Origin: Terriglobia bacterium
Lineage (GTDB): Bacteria > Acidobacteriota > Terriglobia > Bryobacterales > Bryobacteraceae
Direction: 5' to 3'
DNA length: 51,554 nucleotides
Assembly: GCA_003175985.1 (NCBI GenBank)
Contig: PSRJ01000267.1
Location: forward strand, 1-51,554
Part shown: positions 9,214 through 17,894 of the stretch, piece by piece
Position numbering within the stretch: position 1 is the first letter of the stretch
Layout: each line of letters starts with the position of its first letter
Position numbers and translations under genes: made by a program
The notes under the pieces: model-generated
Databases searched by the model: none
The model's input: only the letters and a program-made list of their open reading frames with translations
Told to the model about the DNA's origin: nothing

Positions 9214-10260
9214 ATGAACTCCAACTTGTTAGTCACAGGCTGTGTATTTGGAGTGCTGCTCGCAGCGCAAACGGCGCCTCATTTCGAGGTTGACCCATCC
9301 TGGCCAAAGCCGTTGCCGGAAGGGTGGATCACGGGCCAGCTTGGAGGCGTTTGTACCGATTCTCACGATCACGTCGTGGTCGTCAACCGCCGGGACATCA
9401 CCGCGGAGGAGGCCGAAACCTCCCAACAGGCGCCTCCCATCATCATGTTCGATGTTGCCGGGAACCTCGTTGCTTCCTGGGGCGACCCCAACGTGGTCCC
9501 GCATTCGATTCACGGCTGCGCCTTCGATCCGGAGAATAACGTCTGGGTTGGCGGCAATGACGATGGCATCATCCAGAAGTACTCACACGACGGAAAGCTT
9601 TTGACCCAAATTGGCACTCGCGGTGTTTTCGATACGGTGGATGGAACCAGTAAAGGCGCGGCCAAAAACTCCGGGCATGAGAGTTTCTTCAATCCGGCCG
9701 GGATCGCCGTCGACTCCGCGAATGGCGACATTTACGTAGCCGATGGCTATGGAAATCGCCGCGTAGTGGTATTCGACAAAACCGGAAAGTTCATGCGGCA
9801 ATGGGGCAGGCAAGCATCGGAAGAAGAAACGCGGTCCGGCGCCAGCGCCGTATTCTCGCGCGTCGTTCACTGCATCGCTCTCGGCAACGATGGATTAGTC
9901 TATGTATGTGACCGGCAGGGCGACCGCGTACAAGTGTTCGACAAGGCAGGAAACTTCAGGCGGAACGTTTGGATTCGAACCGGCACCCCCAACTTACCCG
10001 ATCCGAGAGGCACTGCCTGGTGGGTGGCATTTTCCCGGGATCCGCAGCAAAGATACATGTACGTGATGAACGGGCGCAATGAGACCGTTCACATTCTGGA
10101 TCACGAGAGCGGCAAGATTCTCGGCAGCTTCGGGCGTCCCGGGCATCAAATCGGCAACTTCATCCACGGACACACTCTGGCTGTGGATTCACGCGGCAAC
10201 ATTTACGTAGCCGAGACGGACTGGGGCAGACGCGTGCAGCGATTCACACCTACTCGTTAA
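9214..10260 (+). CDS. Exported NHL-repeat (six-bladed beta-propeller) protein
   Basis: A 348-residue protein with a short signal peptide (MNSNLLVTGCVFGVLLAAQT). It carries NHL-type blades, for example FNPAGIAVDSANGDIYVADGYGNRR as two adjoining stretches, HCIALGNDGLVYVCDRQGDRV, and HTLAVDSRGNIYVAE near the C-terminus. These propellers resemble the peptidyl-glycine alpha-amidating lyase and 6-bladed TolB-like folds, but no metal-site set can be assigned with confidence, so the role is probably binding or scaffolding in the periplasm or outside the cell. The longer frame from ATG 9148 is rejected because that codon lies in the predicted -10 and would bury the signal peptide. The gene is inserted between two paralogous receptor genes and converges on receptor 3 with 28 nt between stops. 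Confidence 0.85.
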   Translation: MNSNLLVTGCVFGVLLAAQTAPHFEVDPSWPKPLPEGWITGQLGGVCTDSHDHVVVVNRRDITAEEAETSQQAPPIIMFDVAGNLVASWGDPNVVPHSIHGCAFDPENNVWVGGNDDGIIQKYSHDGKLLTQIGTRGVFDTVDGTSKGAAKNSGHESFFNPAGIAVDSANGDIYVADGYGNRRVVVFDKTGKFMRQWGRQASEEETRSGASAVFSRVVHCIALGNDGLVYVCDRQGDRVQVFDKAGNFRRNVWIRTGTPNLPDPRGTAWWVAFSRDPQQRYMYVMNGRNETVHILDHESGKILGSFGRPGHQIGNFIHGHTLAVDSRGNIYVAETDWGRRVQRFTPTR

Positions 10261-10288
10261 GCGGATCCTGCACGACAAGCGCCTCCGG

Positions 10289-13200
10289 CTACCAGATCAG
10301 CTTAACGGCAAATTGTATCTCGCGCGCCGGCGTTTGCGTGGAAGTAATCAGTCCCGCACTGGAATCGGGACGCCCTGCCTGATCGAATACGATCAGGTGG
10401 TCGACCGGCGAGGCGAAGTTAGCGTGATTGAAGATATTGAAGAATTCCGCGCGCAACTGCACATTGAAAGCCTCCGAAATCTTGCGAATGCGGTTGTTCT
10501 TGAAAAGGGAGAAATCGAGGTTCACCAAGCCAGGGCCAACCGCGGAATTGCGGCCCAGATTTCCGCGCAGACCAGCCGGTGCTGGAAACGTCAGACATTG
10601 CGTGCGAATGTAGTGGTTGGGATTCCCGGAATTAGTGAGGCTTTCACAAGCCGGCCCTGTGACGCGGTTGGGGGGCTCGGCAGTTTCATCAGTCTTCATG
10701 CCCGCCGGGTCGCCTCCCAGAATAGCGGTGAAAGGCTGGCCGCTGGATACCTTGTAGATTCCCCCGGCCTGCCAGCCGCTCAGTGCCCAACCCAAGACTG
10801 AGTGCAAGCGCGGAGCAGGCACTTCCCACGTTAGATTTACCGCCAGGTTCTGACCCACGTTAAAATCCGAGGGCCCACGGCTCGTACGTTGGTCGAAAAA
10901 CAAGGGGTTCATCAGGCCATTCGGAAAAGCATCGTCGGCCACGGTTGCCGACAATGTGTCTATACTTTTGCTCCAGGTGTATGCGCCGCGAAACTGAACG
11001 CCGCGGCTCAGTCTCTTCGAGATCACGGCCTGCAGCGCATGGTACGAAGAACTGGCCTGCCAGAGTGTCCCGCTGATCCGCCCAAAATTGGGATTGATCG
11101 TCTGACTTATGGCAGCAGGCGGGTAAAGATAGCCTGCGGGTGTGGACACAGGAATTACCATGTCGATGTTATCGACTCGGAATGGTTGGTGGACGCCGCG
11201 CGAGCCCACATACGCAAGGGTTGCCGTGAGGGATCGGACCACTTCACGCTCGAGATTCACGTTCCATTGCATCACGTAATTTCGTTTGGGATTTTGTTCG
11301 GCATACGCAGATCGCAGCGCGGTCGAACTGCCGGAAAACTGCCGGTAAGCGCCCGACGGAAAGGAGCCGGGAGGCGGGCCTTCGACGTATACCTGCTGTG
11401 AAAACGGCGCCGCGTACGGTATGCTCAACGTGAATTCGTATGGCAGCGGCAGCACATCGAAGACGCCGAATCCGGTCCGCACCACGGTCCTGCCGTCTGT
11501 TCCGGGTTTCCACGCGATGCCTGCCCGCGGCTCGAAGTTGCGCCTTGTGGGGTTGTGAAAGAGCGGAGTTCCCAGGTGCGGCTGAGAATCGGTCAGGTGA
11601 ATGAGGTTGGCGAGCCGGTCATGCACTTCGCTGGGAACCGTGGCCGTCTCATAACGAACTCCTACGCTCATATTCACACTAGGTGAAATCCGGATATCGT
11701 CGTGAACATAGACTCCGAAGAGCGTCTCGCGGATGCCAAAAACAGGAACGGGGAGCGGAAGTAATCCCTGGAAGTTACGCGGGCGATTGGTCAGAAAGTC
11801 AGCAAGCGAGCCGAACGTGAAGCTGCCGTTCGCGGTGGAAATCGCGCGGAGATTGTCTTGCATGCGCTCGAGCACGAAGCCGAATTGCAGTGAGTGACGC
11901 CCCCGCGTCAGAAATGCGTCGTCGGCCCACTGAAACGAGTTCCAAAAGAAGTTCTTGGTAGAACTCAAAGTGTCCGGGACCGACGCGTTTGGTCCGCCTG
12001 GAAAATTGGTAAGCCCCGGAACGCCCTTGATGATGCCCACAAACTGTCCCGGTTCAAAGCCAAACGCGGGCTCCGTCAAGCGGGGATTGATTACCTGCGA
12101 TACACCGCCATCTATCGCGACCGCCCGGTTGAATCCAAAGCTTGCGGCATTGAAAAACCTGGCTCCCACCGCGTGTTGCTCGTGAAGTGTCAGTAACTGG
12201 CGCCGGGAGACCACGTTCGAGAGCAGTTCCCCAAAGGCGTCCGGCTGAACGATTTTGGAATTGTCGTAGAGATAGGTTCCCGAAAGCGAGTCACTTGTGG
12301 AGAACTTATGATCGATCTTGGCTGTGAAGTAGTTTTCAGTCGTCACTTGCTGTCCGGCAAAGGTGAAAATTCCGATATCGCCGCCGGCGAGTGTACTGCC
12401 GTTGGGCGGCGGTAGAAACGCATTCAGGAACCGCGCTACACCGGGGTCCACCGTCACACTGCCTGTGGAGAGCCGTCCGCTCCTGGCCGACGCCGAGGGC
12501 ACCGTATCCACGTGGGTAACTCCCAGAGACTGCCGAAGTCCCTCATAATCGGCGAAAAAGAAGGTGCGTTCTCGCTGGATCGGCCCCCCAGCCGATCCGC
12601 CGAATTGATTTCGTTTGAACGGCGGTATACGCCCGTCGAAGAAATTTCGCGCGTCCAAAGCGCTGTTGCGCAAAAACTCATAAGCATTTCCATGAAAGGC
12701 GTTTGTTCCCGAACGCGTAACGGCATTGATTACGCCTCCGGACGTGCGGCCGTAGCTGGAAGGGTAATTGCTACCCAAAACGGAAAACTGCTCGACGGCA
12801 TCGACCCCGAGATTGGAACCAAGGACGCTGCCGGGCGCGCCATTCGAGTAATCGTTGATGCTGATGCCGTCGAGTCGGTAGCTATTTTGGTCCGGGCGCG
12901 CTCCCGAAACACTAATCGCCGCGCCGAAGCCGCGCTGCGCCTGCGCGCCCCCCGTCTGAATTCCCGTGACACCGGCTTCCAGTGAGGCCAATTGCGTCCA
13001 ATCGCGGCCATTTAGCGGGGCGTTTCGCACCGTGGCTGCGTTCAGGCTTGCACCCGTTGCGCGCGATTCGCCGGATGCGCTTGAAGCAAGCGCGATTCGG
13101 TTTACCTGTTTCGAGTCTCCGGTTTGCATCTCGACGTCGGTATGGACCTGCACGCCGACTTCTACTACGAGATTGGCTCGCACCTCTGTAACAAAGCCGG

Positions 13201-13441
13201 CCGCCTGAATCGATAGCTCATAATTTCCCGGATCGACGTCGGGCAATGTATACGAGCCGGCGGTATCGGTTGTCACCATGCGCTCGACCCCGGTGGCGAG
13301 ACTCCGCAAGGTGACTACACTTCGAGGCATAGCTGCATGACGAGCGTTTGTAACAGTACCGGATATGGCCCCCCCGGAGACTTGGGCTGCCACCCCAAAG
13401 CTAATAAGACCTGTAAGTGCAACCAAGGCATAAGGTCTCAT
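10289..13441 (-). CDS. Oar-like TonB-dependent outer-membrane receptor 3
   Basis: A 1050-residue protein. The ATG at 13441 (MRPYALVALTG, signal peptide ending GVAAQ) is chosen over a longer frame from 13525 because GAGG lies upstream and the longer form would place 28 basic, non-signal residues first. A carboxypeptidase-regulatory-like domain (GAISGTVTNARHAAMPRSV) is followed by a plug with APLNGRDWTQLASL and SYRLDGISINDYSNG, then SYGRTSGGVINAVTRSGTN, and a barrel ending KLIW. It is the close paralogue of receptor 2. No promoter as good as those of the other three receptors is visible. An inverted repeat lies about 45 nt upstream at 13486-13504. The gene could be read through from receptor 4. 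Confidence 0.92.
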   Translation of the reverse strand: MRPYALVALTGLISFGVAAQVSGGAISGTVTNARHAAMPRSVVTLRSLATGVERMVTTDTAGSYTLPDVDPGNYELSIQAAGFVTEVRANLVVEVGVQVHTDVEMQTGDSKQVNRIALASSASGESRATGASLNAATVRNAPLNGRDWTQLASLEAGVTGIQTGGAQAQRGFGAAISVSGARPDQNSYRLDGISINDYSNGAPGSVLGSNLGVDAVEQFSVLGSNYPSSYGRTSGGVINAVTRSGTNAFHGNAYEFLRNSALDARNFFDGRIPPFKRNQFGGSAGGPIQRERTFFFADYEGLRQSLGVTHVDTVPSASARSGRLSTGSVTVDPGVARFLNAFLPPPNGSTLAGGDIGIFTFAGQQVTTENYFTAKIDHKFSTSDSLSGTYLYDNSKIVQPDAFGELLSNVVSRRQLLTLHEQHAVGARFFNAASFGFNRAVAIDGGVSQVINPRLTEPAFGFEPGQFVGIIKGVPGLTNFPGGPNASVPDTLSSTKNFFWNSFQWADDAFLTRGRHSLQFGFVLERMQDNLRAISTANGSFTFGSLADFLTNRPRNFQGLLPLPVPVFGIRETLFGVYVHDDIRISPSVNMSVGVRYETATVPSEVHDRLANLIHLTDSQPHLGTPLFHNPTRRNFEPRAGIAWKPGTDGRTVVRTGFGVFDVLPLPYEFTLSIPYAAPFSQQVYVEGPPPGSFPSGAYRQFSGSSTALRSAYAEQNPKRNYVMQWNVNLEREVVRSLTATLAYVGSRGVHQPFRVDNIDMVIPVSTPAGYLYPPAAISQTINPNFGRISGTLWQASSSYHALQAVISKRLSRGVQFRGAYTWSKSIDTLSATVADDAFPNGLMNPLFFDQRTSRGPSDFNVGQNLAVNLTWEVPAPRLHSVLGWALSGWQAGGIYKVSSGQPFTAILGGDPAGMKTDETAEPPNRVTGPACESLTNSGNPNHYIRTQCLTFPAPAGLRGNLGRNSAVGPGLVNLDFSLFKNNRIRKISEAFNVQLRAEFFNIFNHANFASPVDHLIVFDQAGRPDSSAGLITSTQTPAREIQFAVKLIW

Positions 13442-13485
13442 TACGTGCCGTCCTCGACCGACAATAAGACCAACATTACTCGCCT

Positions 13486-13504
13486 TTCTTGCCGAGGGCA
13501 AGAA
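13486..13504. repeat. Inverted repeat upstream of receptor 3
   Basis: TTCTTGCC-GAG-GGCAAGAA is a perfect 8+8 inverted repeat with a 3-nt centre, located between the gene remnant and the receptor-3 start. No T-tract follows on either strand, so an operator or mRNA-processing hairpin is as likely as a terminator. Confidence 0.45.
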
Positions 13505-13508
13505 GAGA

Positions 13509-13757
13509 TTACGACGCCGGGCCACTGGTTACGTTGAAAGTGACCGGTCCGGCGGCTGCGGTGATTTTGACGACGAGCCCGTTTTCCTGAACCGGGCCCG
13601 GCGGATTGAGCGCCGGAGAGGTCCGCGTGTTTATCTTCCAGCTTGTGCCCGTGATGGAATCGGTGCCGGAGAATCGCCACCCGCGCAGGATCTCGACGCT
13701 GGCGCCGTTAACGGTAAGAGAGCCATCCCAGTTGGTGGCCGCGGTATCGCCGGCGCC
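13509..13757 (-). pseudogene. 3' remnant of an unrecognised protein gene
   Basis: Between the stop of receptor 4 and the start of receptor 3, the minus strand has 82 open codons ending in TAA at 13509-13511. The translation is convincing beta-rich exported-protein sequence, for example TNWDGSLTVNGASVEILRGW and NPPGPVQENGLVVKITAAAG. The frame is closed by TGA at 13758-13760 immediately upstream, and there is no plausible start codon or ribosome site in it. The simplest reading is the last part of a gene whose 5' part was lost, perhaps when receptor 4 was placed here. I do not recognise the family. A short expressed peptide from a rare start codon is possible but unlikely. Confidence 0.6.
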
Positions 13758-13791
13758 TCATGCCTCGAATTTGTACAGTTCCCTCCGCCGA

Positions 13792-16700
13792 TCAGAACAC
13801 AAACTTCATCGCGAACTGGATTACGCGGTAATCGCCGGGCAGCAGCCCATTGTTTCCGCTGATGTCGCTGGTAATCTGTCCGAAATTGTTGACGTTTTGG
13901 TTCTGCTGGCCGCCAAAGAGCATCTGGTTGATGGGGCCGATTCCCGGGGTGAAAGGATTCAAGTGATTCGGAAGGTTGAAGGCTTCCGCACGCACCTGGA
14001 GTGTCTTCTTTTCCCGCAGCACGAAGTTTCTCGACAAGGCCAGATTAAGCTGAAACACGCCCGGCCCTTTCAAGTTGTTCAGACCCAGATTGCCGTAGGT
14101 GCCCAATGCCGGCTGCGTGAAAGCGGACGGGTCTAGCCAATGGTCCACATTCTGGTTGGCCGAATAGGGATTTGTCTTTACCAGGCTTGCAGGCTGGCCG
14201 GGAACTGTCGTGAGCGCCCGGTCCGGCCCGGCCAGCACGGAGAAGAACTGGGCGGACTTGACTTGCAGGATCGGCGCGATTTGCCAGTCGCTGGCCAGAA
14301 GCCGCAAAGAGCGGCTTGAAAACTTAGGGATCGTTGCGACCATGTTCAACCCGAACAATTGCCGCAGATCAGTCCCGATACAGTTGCTCCGCCATTGCCG
14401 CCGGGCGCCTGGAATTTCTACTCCGTTCGCCGTCGGGTTTTGATTCCAGGGATCGCTGATGCAGTGCGACCAGGTGTAATTGGCCAGCACCGTCATCCCA
14501 TGGCTCAATCGCTTTTGCGCCGAGAAGTACAACCCTTGGTACGAAGCTGTTCCGCCATCATCCACCAAACCGGTGCCGGAATAGAACTGCCCCAAAGCCG
14601 GATTCTGCATATACAGAGGACGCCTCTGATTCTGGTTTGCCGTCGTCGAGCACGAGGCATAACTCACTGGACCGGTGGCAGTCTGCAGGGTGCAAGGAGC
14701 CAGGCCGAGAAAGACTGAGGCATTTTGATTCGATCCGCCGACGAAATGAATCGTGCTGGTTCCCAGGTAATTCGCCGTCAGCAGCCAGTCCTGACCAAGC
14801 TGTTTTTGGATACTGAGATTCCACTGGTTGACGTAAGTCGGGTGAAAATCGCTTAGCGGCGAGCTGACATAGGCGCCAAAAGTGGGGAAGGGAATATCCG
14901 GGCTCACGTAGCCAAATCCACTGCGCGCTGCGAGTATACGCATCGGATCCTGCCCCGGCTGCGAAGCTCCTCCCGTCAACCCCGGATAGTTGGCCCACGG
15001 GTTCCGGAGAGTCGCTCCCGAAGTGCTTACCGTACTCCCGAACGGGGCGCCGAATTGCTCCTGGCTCAACGACAGCATGCTCATGCGGTCCCCGAACATC
15101 CCATAAGCGGCGCGAATCGTCATGCGCCCATCGCCCCTGGGATCCCACGCCAGTCCCACGCGCGGGAAGAACTTGTCCCACTTGGGACAGTTAAAACTGT
15201 TGCCGCAGGTGTACTGCGGATCGCCGGAAAACACCAGGCCCGGGGGGGCATTCTTGTAATACGTGCTGCGGACGTTCTGCGCGAAAAGGGCTGGATCGAA
15301 ATGCAGGTCCTGGGCCGAGCGCGTCTGGAAAACCGCCAAATAGGGCTCCCAGCGGACGCCATAATTCAGCGTTACGCGGGGGCTGATCTTCCACGAGTCT
15401 TGGATGTATAGCGAAGCATAATACTGGCGGCTGTAGTAGCCGTACAGTGTGCCCTGGCTCCAGCTCGAGAACCGCCCCAGCATGAAGTCGGCCACGGGCG
15501 CGCCGGAGACCGACCCATCGAATGTCGCTAATCCCGTGGCGTTTACTCCACCGCCCGACCAGTAGTTGAGTTGCTGGTGATAAATGCTGCCGCCGAAGCC
15601 GATCTGGTGCGAGCCCTTGATCCAGTTCATGTCCTCCAGAATCGACCAGAGGGGGCCATTGTGCGAGGCTCCCGGCGAGGCCGCCCCGCCACCGATCGTA
15701 AACGCGCTGGTCACCGTCACCGCGACATTCTTGCCGCCCAACGGTGAAACATTCGCCCCAAAATCGGCGAACGAGCCGTACAGATCGGGTGTTTTGACGA
15801 TGTTCGTGCGATTGGCGCCAACCTTCAGAGAACTCACCAGGGAGGGACTGATTACGAAAGTATGTCCCAGAGCTAGCCCGTAATCGAGGTCGTGAAAACC
15901 GTAGCTCGCGATCGAAAGCGGGTTCTTCCCGTCGTACGTCGAACTCTGGCTCAGCTTCGCGGAATAGAAGCGGCCGAAAATGGAATGCTGCGCGTTAATT
16001 GTATAGTCCACTTTCGCGGAGACTAGGTCTTCATCCTGGTTGGCAATTTGTGCGTAAGTAGTTCGTCCGCACGGATCCGCCGAAGCGGGAATCGTCTTGA
16101 GTATGTTGAGTGCGACCGGATCGAGGGAAGTAGGCGAAATCTGGTTGTTGGTGAATCCGGTTAGGGACCGGTTGCCGTTGCATTGAGCCACATAGGAACT
16201 GAAATCTCCCAGGGCCATCGCCGGTGTAGGGATGAACGCCGTGGTCGAAGTGCCGTCAGAACGGAGCGACGTTCTCTGATATCCACCGAAGAAGAACAGC
16301 TTATCCCTGCGGATCGGTCCTCCGATCGTCCCCCCAAACTGGTTGCGCTTCAAGGTGTCGCGCGGTCTGCCGTTCGCGTTATTAAAGTAGTCATTCGCGT
16401 TCAGGTCGCCGTTCCGCAGAAATTCAAACAAATCGCCATGAAACTCGTTCGTGCCGGACTTGGTAACTGCATTGACCGTGGCGGTTGAATGAAACCCATA
16501 TTGCGCCGGCACGGCGCTGGTCTCTACCTTGAATTCCTGTAAGGCATCCGGAAACGGCAGCGGCAGACTGAGATTGTTGTAAGGATCCTGGTGCATCACT
16601 CCGTCCAGGGAGTAAGCCACCGAATCCGGCGCGCCGCCTGCTACGGAAACCACTACAGTCGGGTAATTACGGACCGTATTGAGCGAAGCCGCGCCGGGGT

Positions 16701-17178
16701 AATTCGCCATGCCCGCCAGGAAGATGAGTTCATGCACCTCGCGGCCGTTGAGCGGCATTTCGAGCACGCGTTGTGTATCCACTACCTGCCCGATGCTGGT
16801 AGTGCGCGTTTCCACCTGAGCCGCTCCGGCCTCGACCGTAACTTGTTCGCTCAGCGATCCGACTTTCAGGCTGATATCGACGTTGGGATTCGTATCGACT
16901 TGCAGCACAATCCCGCTTTGGACGTATTTCGTGAAGCCTTCCTTGGTGACTTCGATGATGTACGGACCGATCGGCAGATTCGGAAGCACGTAGCCTCCGT
17001 CTCCTCCACTGGTGGTGTTTCGCACTACGCCGGTCGCAGTCTGGGTTGCCTTGATCGCTGCCCCCGGAATCGCCAGGCCGCTTGCGTCCTTGATAGTCCC
17101 GTTGATTTGCGCGGTTTGTCCCCACAGCGCGACAGCGGCCGCAAAAAGAACAGGCACAATTTTGAAGCTGGAATTCAT
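13792..17178 (-). CDS. Oar-like TonB-dependent outer-membrane receptor 4
   Basis: An 1128-residue protein. The ATG at 17178 follows a GGGGAGGGGAG ribosome site. The signal peptide (MNSSFKIVPVLFAAAVALWG) is followed by a carboxypeptidase-regulatory-like domain (INGTIKDASGLAIPGAAIKA) and a plug with EMPLNGREVHELIFL and SVAYSLDGVMHQDPYNN. The sequence HSTATVNAVTKSGTNEFHGD takes the place of the RTSGGVVNA stretch of receptors 2 and 3. The barrel ends KFVF. It is a separate branch from receptors 2 and 3. Its promoter lies at 17220-17248. The gene is followed after 34 nt by a gene remnant and then by receptor 3. Confidence 0.93.
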   Translation of the reverse strand: MNSSFKIVPVLFAAAVALWGQTAQINGTIKDASGLAIPGAAIKATQTATGVVRNTTSGGDGGYVLPNLPIGPYIIEVTKEGFTKYVQSGIVLQVDTNPNVDISLKVGSLSEQVTVEAGAAQVETRTTSIGQVVDTQRVLEMPLNGREVHELIFLAGMANYPGAASLNTVRNYPTVVVSVAGGAPDSVAYSLDGVMHQDPYNNLSLPLPFPDALQEFKVETSAVPAQYGFHSTATVNAVTKSGTNEFHGDLFEFLRNGDLNANDYFNNANGRPRDTLKRNQFGGTIGGPIRRDKLFFFGGYQRTSLRSDGTSTTAFIPTPAMALGDFSSYVAQCNGNRSLTGFTNNQISPTSLDPVALNILKTIPASADPCGRTTYAQIANQDEDLVSAKVDYTINAQHSIFGRFYSAKLSQSSTYDGKNPLSIASYGFHDLDYGLALGHTFVISPSLVSSLKVGANRTNIVKTPDLYGSFADFGANVSPLGGKNVAVTVTSAFTIGGGAASPGASHNGPLWSILEDMNWIKGSHQIGFGGSIYHQQLNYWSGGGVNATGLATFDGSVSGAPVADFMLGRFSSWSQGTLYGYYSRQYYASLYIQDSWKISPRVTLNYGVRWEPYLAVFQTRSAQDLHFDPALFAQNVRSTYYKNAPPGLVFSGDPQYTCGNSFNCPKWDKFFPRVGLAWDPRGDGRMTIRAAYGMFGDRMSMLSLSQEQFGAPFGSTVSTSGATLRNPWANYPGLTGGASQPGQDPMRILAARSGFGYVSPDIPFPTFGAYVSSPLSDFHPTYVNQWNLSIQKQLGQDWLLTANYLGTSTIHFVGGSNQNASVFLGLAPCTLQTATGPVSYASCSTTANQNQRRPLYMQNPALGQFYSGTGLVDDGGTASYQGLYFSAQKRLSHGMTVLANYTWSHCISDPWNQNPTANGVEIPGARRQWRSNCIGTDLRQLFGLNMVATIPKFSSRSLRLLASDWQIAPILQVKSAQFFSVLAGPDRALTTVPGQPASLVKTNPYSANQNVDHWLDPSAFTQPALGTYGNLGLNNLKGPGVFQLNLALSRNFVLREKKTLQVRAEAFNLPNHLNPFTPGIGPINQMLFGGQQNQNVNNFGQITSDISGNNGLLPGDYRVIQFAMKFVF

Positions 17179-17219
17179 CTCCCCTCCCCGCTAGACCCGA
17201 TGCCTTTCGGCTGCGGGGC

Positions 17220-17248
17220 ACTCTATCAACACAAACTATCGGTGTCAA
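17220..17248 (-). promoter_or_regulatory. Sigma-70-type promoter of receptor 4
   Basis: On the minus strand a consensus TTGACA (17243-17248), a 17-nt spacer and TAGAGT (17220-17225) lie 42 nt upstream of the receptor start. Spacing and -35 match the promoter of receptor 2, but no inverted repeat overlaps this one. Confidence 0.6.
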
Positions 17249-17390
17249 GGGGCTTTACCGGTTTTTTTACATCTCTTCGGATAAGACAGGAGTTGGAACG
17301 ATCACGTAATCCCGCCAAGTTGCGGGCGGGCGGTACAATTCGTGCACTTGGATTGAGCGTCAAATCGCTGCCGGGCCCGCCGCTCTCCGC

Positions 17391-17416
17391 TATAATGTGA
17401 CCCTAGGGAACGTTCC
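17391..17416 (+). promoter_or_regulatory. -10 box and palindromic leader of greA
   Basis: A consensus TATAAT at 17391-17396 lies 26 nt before the greA start, with no recognisable -35. The leader contains the perfect 10-bp palindrome GGAACGTTCC (17407-17416), just after the expected transcription start, where a regulator or structure could act. Confidence 0.5.
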
Positions 17417-17422
17417 TGCCCG

Positions 17423-17893
17423 ATGAACGATATCAAGAAGAAACTACAGGATGAAATCGCCACCCTGGAGTATGAACTGCGCAACGAGCTTCCCCGGGAG
17501 ATCTTGAAAGCGCGGGCACACGGAGATCTCAGCGAGAATGCCGAGTATCATGCTGCCAAGGATCGGCAGGGGTTCGTCAACGCGCGTCTCAACCAGTTGA
17601 AGAAACGCCTGGCGGAGATGTCGATGGTCGATTTTTCGAAAATTCCGCACGATAAAGTGGGCCTCGGCTCCACGGTGGTCGTGCTGGATGTGAAACGCGA
17701 CGAAGAGATCACCTATAATCTGGTTACCAGCGAGGAGGCCGATGCCGCCAATGGTAAGATTTCGACGACTTCCCCGATCGGACGCGCGCTTCTGGGCAAG
17801 GAAGTAGGTGACGTGGCGCGGGTGCAGAGTCCCGGTGGGTCCAAGGAACTGGAGATCTTGAAGCTCACCACGATCCATGAAGCTGTAGACTGA
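17423..17893 (+). CDS. greA: Transcription elongation factor GreA
   Basis: A 156-residue protein, the usual GreA length. The N-terminal coiled-coil hairpin carries the family signature with DLSENAEYHAAKDRQ at about residues 34-48; its acidic tip residues reach through the secondary channel of RNA polymerase to stimulate cleavage of backtracked RNA. The C-terminal FKBP-like domain (about 80-156) contains VGLGSTVVVLD and a SPIGRALLGKEVGDVARV segment typical of the family. It is the first gene of a likely three-gene operon: the phosphatidyltransferase starts 2 nt after its stop. Confidence 0.97.
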   Translation: MNDIKKKLQDEIATLEYELRNELPREILKARAHGDLSENAEYHAAKDRQGFVNARLNQLKKRLAEMSMVDFSKIPHDKVGLGSTVVVLDVKRDEEITYNLVTSEEADAANGKISTTSPIGRALLGKEVGDVARVQSPGGSKELEILKLTTIHEAVD

Positions 17894-17894
17894 G

